Of a DNA stretch of 7,602 bases, positions 1 to 4,491 are shown one piece after another. Source of the stretch: Robiginitomaculum sp. (GTDB lineage: Bacteria > Pseudomonadota > Alphaproteobacteria > Caulobacterales > Maricaulaceae); NCBI GenBank assembly GCA_016765255.1, contig JAESQI010000114.1:1-7602 (forward strand), written 5' to 3'. Position numbers and translations under genes: made by a program. Position 1 is the stretch's first letter, and the number at the start of each line of letters is the position of its first letter. The notes under the pieces are model-generated. The model worked only from the letters and a program-made list of their open reading frames with translations, was not told the origin of the DNA and ran no database searches.

Positions 1-210
1 CAAGACGGGCAGGGCGGTCAGGAGGATGAGGTAAGGCGTACGGGTTTCGCTTAGGGCGAGGCTCAGGAGGGCGATCAGGCCAAACCCAGCCCCCCAAAAC
101 ATATCAATAATACTGACGTCTTTAATTTTTAGGCTGATCAACCAGAGAACCAGCATCGCCAAAATAATCAGTCCCAGTGTCGCGCTAAATGTGAGTGAAA
201 TACCATGCAT
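1..210 (-). CDS. DUF1295 family integral membrane protein, N-terminal part (cut by window edge)
   Basis: Reading the minus strand from the ATG at 210-208 gives 70 codons without a stop, running off the left edge. The product begins MHGISLTF and has a first hydrophobic helix at about residues 8-27, then a short charged turn (KIKD, 28-31). Next comes DVSIIDMFWGAGF (31-43), leading into a second helix at about 43-53 and a third starting near 60. The pattern 'D-x-S-I-x-D-x-F-W-G-x-G-F' just after the first helix is characteristic of the DUF1295 / steroid 5-alpha-reductase-like membrane family. The catalytic half of these proteins lies further on and is outside the window, so no substrate can be assigned. 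A good Shine-Dalgarno-like AGGGG lies about 8 nt upstream of the start on the minus strand, which supports this start. It lies downstream of rlmB on the same strand, separated by the palindromic element. Family assignment is from memory of the motif. Confidence 0.72.
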   Translation of the reverse strand, partial: MHGISLTFSATLGLIILAMLVLWLISLKIKDVSIIDMFWGAGFGLIALLSLALSETRTPYLILLTALPVL

Positions 211-275
211 AATTTGCCCCTTTTGAGGCTAATCTACTCGGGAAATATAGATATGTCAAAGTGGAGTGTGGTTAG

Positions 276-411
276 TTTTCTTCCCCCCATTTATGGGGGA
301 AGTGCCAAAGCGAAGCGGCGGCGAATGGGGCGGCGCAAAGCGCCACGCAAGCTTTGCTTGCGCCCCCATCCCCCCTTCGGGGTACTTCCCCCATAAATGG
401 AGGAAGCAAAA
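276..411. repeat. Fold-back palindromic element between rlmB and the DUF1295 gene
   Basis: Two arms at 280-303 and 384-406 are near-perfect inverted copies, with one extra C and one C/T difference. Each arm is itself a hairpin: CTTCCCCCAT and ATGGGGGAAG around a two-base centre, with an extra C in the left arm and one mismatch in the right. Outside the arms, TTTT (276-279) can pair with AAAA (408-411) past one bulged base. Inside lie three more hairpins: GGCGC-AAA-GCGCC (332-344), CGCAAGC-TTT-GCTTGCG (346-362) and CCCC-TTC-GGGG (372-382). ATGGGGCG (325-332) can also pair with 361-369 with one bulge. The whole could form one long cruciform or RNA rod. It begins 3 nt beyond the rlmB stop codon. 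The form resembles a miniature inverted-repeat or intergenic palindromic unit, but I see no target-site duplication. Neither strand has a T-run after the hairpin, so it is not a standard intrinsic terminator. It could still slow polymerase or protect the rlmB mRNA 3' end. Confidence 0.75.
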
Positions 412-414
412 ACA

Positions 415-1269
415 CTATTCACGCGACGCCTCATAAAGCGCAATGGCAGCCGCCGTGGATACGTTCAGGCTCTCGGCCCCGCCGGGCATGGGGATTTTTG
501 CCAGTTGGTCACAACAATCGCGCACGCGTTTTCGGAGTCCCGGGCCTTCTGCCCCCAAGACCAACACTTCGGCATCAGAATTATGAAAAGCTTGTTGCAA
601 TGTTATATTTGCCTCACCAGCCAAACCTGTCACCCGCCAATTCATTTTTTGCAGTTCCAATAATGTGTTGGCGATGTTGGTGACGTGAATATGGGGCACG
701 CTTTCCACCGTGCCGACGGCGACTTTGGCGGTGGCTCCCGTGAGAGGCGGGGCGTTACGAGACTGCATGATCACGGCTTTGGCGTTAAAGGCCTTGGCAA
801 GCCGAAAAATAGCGCCGACATTATGGGGGTCGGTGATTTGATCAAGCACGATGAGCAAGCCTTTGGCGGTGCCAGCTATGTCGTGGAGGGACTGCGCGGG
901 GAGAGGGGCGCACGACAGGGCAATGCCCTGATGGCTGGCCCCTTCTGGTAGGAGGGAGTCAATGTCTGCGGGGCTGACGATTTGGGGCGTTATTCCTCTT
1001 ATCGGCTTTGACGGGTGTATTTTAAGCCTGTCGGCCCATTTGGGTGTCATAATTATTTTGTGCAGGGTGCGTTTTGGGTTTTTGAGGGCGGCTTCGCCTG
1101 CATGCGCGCCCCAAATCCATGAACCACTCATGCCAGAATCTGGATTTGCCTGCCGATTCGGGCGCGGTTTGGCCATATCTGCATGGGTTTTCATACCCTT
1201 GGAGCGACTCGGACGCATATTGCGTGATTTATGGGCCTTGAAACCCTTGTTTTTGGGTGGTTTACTCAT
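415..1269 (-). CDS. rlmB: 23S rRNA (guanosine-2'-O-)-methyltransferase RlmB, TrmH/SPOUT family
   Basis: The 284-residue product has the TrmH family layout. The N-terminal substrate-binding domain starts near residue 51 (WIWGAHAGEAALKNPKR). The SPOUT catalytic domain has motif 1 LDQITDPHNVGAIFR (142-156), motif 2 LVLGAEGPGLRK (236-247) and motif 3 IPMPGGAESLNVSTAAAIAL (259-278). The motif 1 Asn-Val-Gly-Ala-Ile-x-Arg and motif 3 Ser-Leu-Asn-Val-Ser are the signatures that form the trefoil knot binding S-adenosylmethionine. The E. coli enzyme makes Gm2251 in the P loop of 23S rRNA, and the same role is inferred here. Residues 1-46 form a Lys/Arg-rich, probably disordered extension that the roughly 243-residue E. 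coli protein lacks. The Shine-Dalgarno match before the ATG at 1269 is weak (CAGG). Internal Met18, 26, 32 and 47 are possible alternative starts, but the site before Met47 is no better. The stop codon is TAG. Transcription is divergent from the tRNA-tuf unit. A sister TrmH enzyme with another rRNA or tRNA target cannot be fully excluded. Confidence 0.92.
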   Translation of the reverse strand: MSKPPKNKGFKAHKSRNMRPSRSKGMKTHADMAKPRPNRQANPDSGMSGSWIWGAHAGEAALKNPKRTLHKIIMTPKWADRLKIHPSKPIRGITPQIVSPADIDSLLPEGASHQGIALSCAPLPAQSLHDIAGTAKGLLIVLDQITDPHNVGAIFRLAKAFNAKAVIMQSRNAPPLTGATAKVAVGTVESVPHIHVTNIANTLLELQKMNWRVTGLAGEANITLQQAFHNSDAEVLVLGAEGPGLRKRVRDCCDQLAKIPMPGGAESLNVSTAAAIALYEASRE

Positions 1270-1525
1270 AATGTTGGCCTGATCATTAGGGGGAGTCCTG
1301 ATTGGTGAAATATTAGTGTTTTTTCTTAGGTTTTGCCGATAATATCTATTGCGTGTTGAGTAGGGTATCTCTATATTCCGCCTCCAGAATTAGCAACAAT
1401 AACTCTGTGTGGCTTGGCTTTTAATTTGCTCGGCCATTTTCAGAGTGTTTTTCGTTTGGCGAAAGGATTTTTATAAATGTCCATTTACACTCGGTAAATG
1501 TACGTTTTTTGATGAAATGGAAAAA
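1270..1525. other. Divergent intergenic region between rlmB and tRNA-Tyr
   Basis: This 256-nt stretch must carry the promoter for rlmB (leftward) and very probably one for the tRNA-Tyr/tRNA-Gly/tuf unit (rightward). It is more AT-rich than the flanking genes and shows no credible coding frame. I searched by eye for a paired TTGACA/TATAAT box on either strand and found none with 16-18 nt spacing good enough to report. The only clear structure is the repeated half-site cluster at 1474-1500, listed separately. Confidence 0.6.
1474..1500. promoter_or_regulatory. Cluster of alternating TAAATG / CATTTA half-sites upstream of tRNA-Tyr
   Basis: TAAATG occurs at 1474-1479, CATTTA at 1482-1487 and TAAATG again at 1495-1500. 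The last two form a perfect 7-bp inverted repeat, CATTTAC-ACTCG-GTAAATG (1482-1500). The first two form a second inverted repeat with a 2-nt centre. The cluster ends 25 nt before the first base of tRNA-Tyr, where an operator or promoter element would be expected. TTTACA at 1484-1489 could act as a -35 box, but no good -10 follows at 16-18 nt. An RNA hairpin at the 5' end of the precursor tRNA is the other possibility. The regulatory role is inferred. Confidence 0.3.
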
Positions 1526-1611
1526 GGAGGGGTGGCCGAGTGGTTAAAGGCGTCAGACTGTAAATCTGATCACTTCTGTGTACATTGGTTCGAATCCAAT
1601 CCCCTCCACCA
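1526..1611 (+). tRNA. tRNA-Tyr, anticodon GTA, CCA encoded
   Basis: The acceptor stem GGAGGGG (1526-1532) pairs perfectly with CCCCTCC (1601-1607). Discriminator A1608 and an encoded CCA (1609-1611) follow. The D arm contains GGCCGAGTGGTTAAAGGC. The anticodon stem TCAGA (1553-1557) pairs with TCTGA (1565-1569) around loop CTGTAAA, giving anticodon GTA at 1560-1562. A long variable arm (CAC-TTCT-GTG, 1571-1580) marks it as a class II tRNA, as expected for bacterial tRNA-Tyr. The T arm ATTGG / CCAAT encloses TTCGAAT (1589-1595). All stems are intact. It is the first gene of the presumed tRNA-tuf transcript, so it would be released by processing of a longer precursor. Confidence 0.97.
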
Positions 1612-1728
1612 GCCACCGTTCACTTTGTGAGCTTTGGCTTGGCAAGCCAGCCCCACCACTGGGCCAGCTTGCCGCAGAAGTATGAGTTGAAGTTTTGGCG
1701 GGCTTGCCGCGCCGTAGCTTTAGCGAAG
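1612..1728. repeat. Hairpin-rich spacer between tRNA-Tyr and tRNA-Gly
   Basis: Several palindromes fill this 117-nt spacer. TCAC-TTT-GTGA lies at 1620-1630. GGCTT-GGC-AAGCC lies at 1636-1648. An alternative larger hairpin pairs GGCAAGC (1641-1647) with GCTTGCC (1667-1673) and, past two mismatches, GCCC (1650-1653) with GGGC (1661-1664). GCGG (1698-1701) pairs with CCGC (1707-1710). CGCC (1710-1713) can pair with GGCG (1728-1731), enclosing GCT-TT-AGC (1717-1724), and this last stem runs into the 5' end of tRNA-Gly. The phrase AGCGAAG followed by GCGG is shared with the element near rlmB (AGCGAAGCGGCGG at 310-322), which hints at a common repeat family. The hairpins could be a dispersed intergenic repeat or processing signals in the dicistronic tRNA precursor. 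No gene is visible. Confidence 0.5.
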
Positions 1729-1802
1729 GCGGGTATAGTATAATGGTAATACAGCAGCCTTCCAAGCTGACTATGCGGGTTCGATTCCCGCTACCCGCTC
1801 CA
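1729..1802 (+). tRNA. tRNA-Gly, anticodon TCC, CCA encoded
   Basis: The acceptor stem GCGGGTA (1729-1735) pairs with TACCCGC (1792-1798). Discriminator T1799 and an encoded CCA (1800-1802) follow. D stem GTAT (1738-1741) pairs with ATAC (1749-1752). The anticodon loop CTTCCAA (1759-1765) presents TCC at 1761-1763. T stem GCGGG (1775-1779) pairs with CCCGC (1787-1791) around TTCGATT. The length is 74 nt including CCA. The anticodon stem GCAGC / GCTGA has a purine-purine mismatch at the 27-43 pair (G1754, A1770), whereas E. coli glyT has a T-A pair there. The gene lies 108 nt upstream of tuf. This matches the tRNA-Tyr/tRNA-Gly order in front of E. coli tufB, where two tRNA-Thr genes also occur that are absent here. 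Confidence 0.96.
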
Positions 1803-1910
1803 AGCTTGAATTTCAAGTTTGACACACTATATGAATTGAGAATTTGGCTTCCCTTAAAAAGAAGCTTAACCGCCCAAGCAAAACAACGGGCATAACTAAA
1901 GAGTGAAAAA
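1803..1910 (+). promoter_or_regulatory. tuf leader region
   Basis: This 108-nt stretch separates tRNA-Gly from tuf. Directly after the CCA end a short hairpin, CTTGA-ATT-TCAAG (1805-1817), could guide 3' trimming of the tRNA. A perfect TTGACA stands at 1819-1824, but the hexamers 16-18 nt downstream (such as ATTTGG at 1842) are poor -10 boxes, so a separate tuf promoter is only possible. A weak GCCC/GGGC pair spans 1872-1891. The Shine-Dalgarno-like AAAGAG (1898-1903) lies 7 nt before the tuf ATG. Read-through from the tRNA promoter is the simplest source of tuf mRNA. Confidence 0.35.
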
Positions 1911-3086
1911 ATGGCTAAAGAGAAATTTGAACGCAATAAGCCGCATGCTAATATTGGTACGATTGGTCATGTTGATCATGGTAAGACCACATTGACGGCT
2001 GCGATTACCAAGTATTTTGGTGAGTTTAAGGCTTATGACGAAATTGACGGCGCGCCTGAAGAGAAAGCGCGTGGGATTACCATTTCTACGGCCCATGTTG
2101 AATACGAAACCGAAGCGCGTCATTACGCGCATGTGGATTGTCCAGGACATGCCGATTATGTGAAAAACATGATTACAGGCGCAGCCCAAATGGACGGCGG
2201 TATTTTGGTTGTGAGTGCAGCGGACGGCCCGATGCCGCAAACCCGTGAGCATATCTTGCTTGCTCGTCAAGTTGGTGTTCCGGCTCTTGTTGTGTACATG
2301 AATAAGGTTGATCAGGTTGACGACGACGAACTCTTGGAGCTTGTCGAGATGGAAATCCGTGAGCTTCTTTCCTCCTATGATTATCCGGGTGATGATATTC
2401 CCGTGATTATGGGCTCTGCATTGGCGGCTCTTGAGGGCAAAAACCCTGAGATCGGCGAAGACAGTATCCGTAAATTGATGGCGGCTGTTGACGAATATAT
2501 TCCGCAGCCTGAGCGCGCAATCGATCAGCCGTTCTTGTTGCCGATTGAGGATGTGTTCTCTATTTCTGGCCGTGGCACGGTTGTAACGGGTCGGGTTGAG
2601 CGCGGCGTTATCAATGTTGGTGACAGCATTGAAATCGTTGGGATCAAAGATACGCAAACCACGACGTGTACAGGTGTTGAGATGTTCCGCAAACTTCTCG
2701 ACCGAGGAGAAGCGGGTGACAATATTGGCGCGTTGATCCGTGGTATTGACCGCGAAAAAGTTGAACGTGGGCAGGTTTTATGTGCGCCGGGTTCTGTGAA
2801 CCCACACAAGAAATTTATTGGCGAGGCGTATATCTTGACCAAAGAAGAGGGCGGGCGCCATACACCGTTTTTCACAAATTACCGTCCACAGTTTTACTTC
2901 CGTACGACTGATGTGACGGGTGTTGTGACACTTAAGGACGGCGTTGAAATGGTGATGCCTGGCGATAATGTTGAAGTGAATGTAGAGTTGATCGTGCCTA
3001 TCGCGATGGAAGAAAAACTCCGCTTCGCCATCCGCGAAGGTGGCCGCACAGTCGGCGCTGGTGTCGTGTCAAAGATTGTAGAGTAA
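1911..3086 (+). CDS. tuf: Translation elongation factor Tu (EF-Tu)
   Basis: EF-Tu carries aminoacyl-tRNA to the ribosomal A site in the cytoplasm and hydrolyses GTP on cognate pairing. The 391-residue protein is full length (394 in E. coli). The G domain shows GHVDHGKT (19-26), the switch I region ending in RGIT (54-57), DCPGH (76-80), NKVD (131-134) and SAL (169-171). Domains 2 and 3 follow, with the conserved GRGTVVTGRVERG and the C-terminal IREGGRTVGAGVVSKI. The region between G1 and G3 is five residues shorter than in E. coli, as in many alphaproteobacteria. One small oddity is Cys-Ala at 291-292, where most EF-Tu have Ala-Lys before Pro-Gly. The neighbourhood is notable: two tRNA genes of tufB type upstream and the S10 operon (tufA type) downstream, with no fusA before it. 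The stop is TAA, and a strong intrinsic terminator begins 8 nt later. Whether a second tuf copy exists cannot be seen. Confidence 0.99.
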   Translation: MAKEKFERNKPHANIGTIGHVDHGKTTLTAAITKYFGEFKAYDEIDGAPEEKARGITISTAHVEYETEARHYAHVDCPGHADYVKNMITGAAQMDGGILVVSAADGPMPQTREHILLARQVGVPALVVYMNKVDQVDDDELLELVEMEIRELLSSYDYPGDDIPVIMGSALAALEGKNPEIGEDSIRKLMAAVDEYIPQPERAIDQPFLLPIEDVFSISGRGTVVTGRVERGVINVGDSIEIVGIKDTQTTTCTGVEMFRKLLDRGEAGDNIGALIRGIDREKVERGQVLCAPGSVNPHKKFIGEAYILTKEEGGRHTPFFTNYRPQFYFRTTDVTGVVTLKDGVEMVMPGDNVEVNVELIVPIAMEEKLRFAIREGGRTVGAGVVSKIVE

Positions 3087-3094
3087 AGTTTATC

Positions 3095-3125
3095 GGAGTG
3101 CCTGTGAGGGCACTCCATTTTTATT
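3095..3125 (+). terminator. Rho-independent terminator or attenuator between tuf and rpsJ
   Basis: A perfect 8-bp stem, GGAGTGCC (3095-3102) with GGCACTCC (3109-3116), encloses the 6-nt loop TGTGAG and is followed at once by ATTTTTATT (3117-3125). It starts 8 nt after the tuf stop codon and ends 21 nt before the rpsJ ATG. This has the form of a good intrinsic terminator. It should end most tuf transcripts, with partial read-through into the S10 operon or a separate rpsJ promoter inside the end of tuf. Confidence 0.85.
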
Positions 3126-3146
3126 GAGTAATTCGGAACGAATATT

Positions 3147-3461
3147 ATGGAACGTCAAAATATACGCATACGGCTTAAGGCCTTCGATCACAGAATTTTG
3201 GATCATTCGACCCAAGAGATTGTGGCTACTGCCAAGCGCACAGGCGCACAGGTTCGCGGCCCTATTCCTTTACCAACGCGCATTGAGAAGTTTACGGTTA
3301 ACCGTTCGCCGCATGTGAACAAAAAATCTCGTGAACAGTTCGAAATTCGTACCCACAAACGCATGCTCGATATTGTTGATCCAACTCCACAAACCGTTGA
3401 CGCGCTGATGAAGCTCGACTTGGCGGCTGGTGTGGACGTTGAAATTAAGTTGGGAGCATAG
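3147..3461 (+). CDS. rpsJ: 30S ribosomal protein S10 (NusE)
   Basis: S10 is a protein of the 30S head and, as NusE, pairs with NusB in antitermination of rRNA transcription and links to NusG. The product is 104 residues (103 in E. coli) and has the S10 signature RTGAQVRGPIPLPTRIEKFT at about 31-50, then the extended tRNA-facing loop with SPHVNKKSREQFEIRTHKR (54-72). The C-terminal DPTPQTVDALMKLDLAAGVDVEIKL is typical of alphaproteobacteria. A GGA at 3135-3137 gives a modest ribosome binding site about 9 nt before the ATG. It is the first gene of the S10 operon and is separated from tuf by only 60 nt containing the terminator. There is no room for the long L4-controlled leader known from E. 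coli. The stop is TAG, and rplC starts 2 nt later. Confidence 0.98.
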   Translation: MERQNIRIRLKAFDHRILDHSTQEIVATAKRTGAQVRGPIPLPTRIEKFTVNRSPHVNKKSREQFEIRTHKRMLDIVDPTPQTVDALMKLDLAAGVDVEIKLGA

Positions 3462-3463
3462 TT

Positions 3464-4489
3464 ATGCAACGCTCAGGATTAGTTGCTAAAAAACTCGGTA
3501 TGACCCGTATCTTTACGGAAGACGGTATTCATGTACCAGTAACCGTATTGGCTCTTGAAGGCTGCCAAATCACTGCCCACAAAACCCAAGAACGTGATGG
3601 CTACACGGCCATGCAACTTGGCGCGGGTGAAGCAAAAGTAAAACGCGTTTCCAAAGCAGAACGTGAACGCTTTGCCAAAGCGAATGTAACGCCAAAACAA
3701 AAATTGGTTGAATTTCGTATCTCGGGTGAAAACTTTATTGAAGTTGGCGCAAGCATGACTGCTGACCACTTTGTTGTCGGTCAAAAAGTTGATGTCGCAG
3801 GTGTGTCTATCGGTAAGGGTTTTGCGGGTGCGATGAAGCGTCATAACTTTAGTGGACTTCGGGCCACTCACGGTGTGTCTATTTCCCACAGGTCGCACGG
3901 CTCAACTGGTCAGTGTCAAGATCCGGGTAAAGTGTTTAAAGGCAAGAAAATGGCTGGCCATATGGGCGCAGTTCGGGTGACCACACAAAATGTTGAAATT
4001 GCTCGCATTGATGTCGAGGACGGTCTTGTTCTTGTTCGCGGCGCAGTACCGGGTTCTAAAGGAACATGGATTGAAATTCGCGACGCAGTTAAAGGTGTCA
4101 AAGCAAATGATCTGCCTATGCCTGGTAAATTTAACGCGGCTGTAGCAAAAGCAGCGCCTAAAGCTAAAAAAGAAGCGGCCCCTAAAGCTGAAGTAAAATC
4201 TGATTTTGTTGACGCGGTTGTGCTTATTGACGGTATTGGCCCGAAAGGCGAGGAAGTCTTGAAATCCGCTGGTATTACAAAGCTAACTCAAGTAGCGGCG
4301 TGGACTGCTGACGAGATCAAAGCGATTGAAGAAAAAATCGGCAAAGAGGGTGTTATCGCCAAAGAGGAATGGGTTGAGCAAGCCAAGGAAATGATCGGCG
4401 GCGCGGAGCCTCGCGCCAAAGTAGATCAAGACCTTAAAGCGAAAATGCTTAAAGCATCCACTTCTAGCGATGCGGGCGAGGAAGAATAG
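3464..4489 (+). CDS. rplC: 50S ribosomal protein L3 with C-terminal helix-hairpin-helix extension
   Basis: L3 binds 23S rRNA early in 50S assembly, and its long loop reaches the peptidyl transferase centre. Residues 1-210 are a normal L3 (E. coli has 209): GLVAKKLGMTRIF at the start, then GKGFAGAMKRHNF (117-129), then HGSTGQCQDPGKVFKGKKMAGHMG (145-168). Gln150 aligns with the glutamine methylated by PrmB in E. coli. The protein then continues to 341 residues. Residues 211-225 lead into an Ala/Lys/Pro-rich linker (about 226-246). A globular region at 250-312 begins with the helix-hairpin-helix motif IDGIGPKGEEVLKSAGI (255-271) and continues with AAWTADEIKAIEE and EEWVEQAKEMIGG. A charged tail (313-341) ends in Asp/Glu. 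The frame is open throughout and joins rplD with a 2-nt gap, so the extension is part of the gene. GGGAG (3452-3456) is the ribosome binding site. The role of the extension is unknown; extra contact with rRNA is a reasonable guess. The stop is TAG. Confidence 0.97.
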   Translation: MQRSGLVAKKLGMTRIFTEDGIHVPVTVLALEGCQITAHKTQERDGYTAMQLGAGEAKVKRVSKAERERFAKANVTPKQKLVEFRISGENFIEVGASMTADHFVVGQKVDVAGVSIGKGFAGAMKRHNFSGLRATHGVSISHRSHGSTGQCQDPGKVFKGKKMAGHMGAVRVTTQNVEIARIDVEDGLVLVRGAVPGSKGTWIEIRDAVKGVKANDLPMPGKFNAAVAKAAPKAKKEAAPKAEVKSDFVDAVVLIDGIGPKGEEVLKSAGITKLTQVAAWTADEIKAIEEKIGKEGVIAKEEWVEQAKEMIGGAEPRAKVDQDLKAKMLKASTSSDAGEEE

Positions 4490-4491
4490 TT

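Noticed and set aside
276..411. Intrinsic terminator of rlmB
   Set aside because: The hairpin is strong, but no T-run follows it on the minus strand (the sequence reads GAAAACTAACC), so the standard form is not met.
205..683. Three plus-strand open frames of 63, 109 and 88 codons at 205-396, 354-683 and 397-663
   Set aside because: The first runs through the palindromic element and the other two mainly through the antisense of rlmB. Their composition is odd (Arg/Pro-rich) and follows from the repeat and the opposite gene.
685..1282. Plus-strand open frames opposite rlmB (685-951 and 962-1282)
   Set aside because: They are shadows of a well-supported minus-strand gene with all SPOUT motifs.
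1409..1630. Plus-strand open frame of 73 codons across tRNA-Tyr
   Set aside because: Its GGVAEWLKASDCKSD segment is simply the translation of the tRNA-Tyr gene, and it has no ribosome binding site or family match.
1819..1847. Separate tuf promoter with TTGACA at 1819-1824
   Set aside because: The -35 hexamer is perfect, but no acceptable -10 hexamer lies at 16-18 nt, so I do not list it as a promoter.
1553..1936. Minus-strand open frame of 127 codons opposite both tRNA genes
   Set aside because: It is antisense to tRNA-Tyr and tRNA-Gly. Its SGNRTRI and GIGFEPM phrases are a familiar false product of reading tRNA genes backwards, and it also overlaps the tuf start.
1896..2657. Long minus-strand open frame (253 codons) opposite tuf
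   Set aside because: It is an antisense shadow of a highly conserved, codon-biased gene, and the product resembles no family I know.
4139..4489. Frameshift or fused separate gene at the end of rplC
   Set aside because: The frame is continuous, there is no internal ribosome binding site plus start at the linker, and the stop sits 2 nt before rplD, so this is a true extension of L3.
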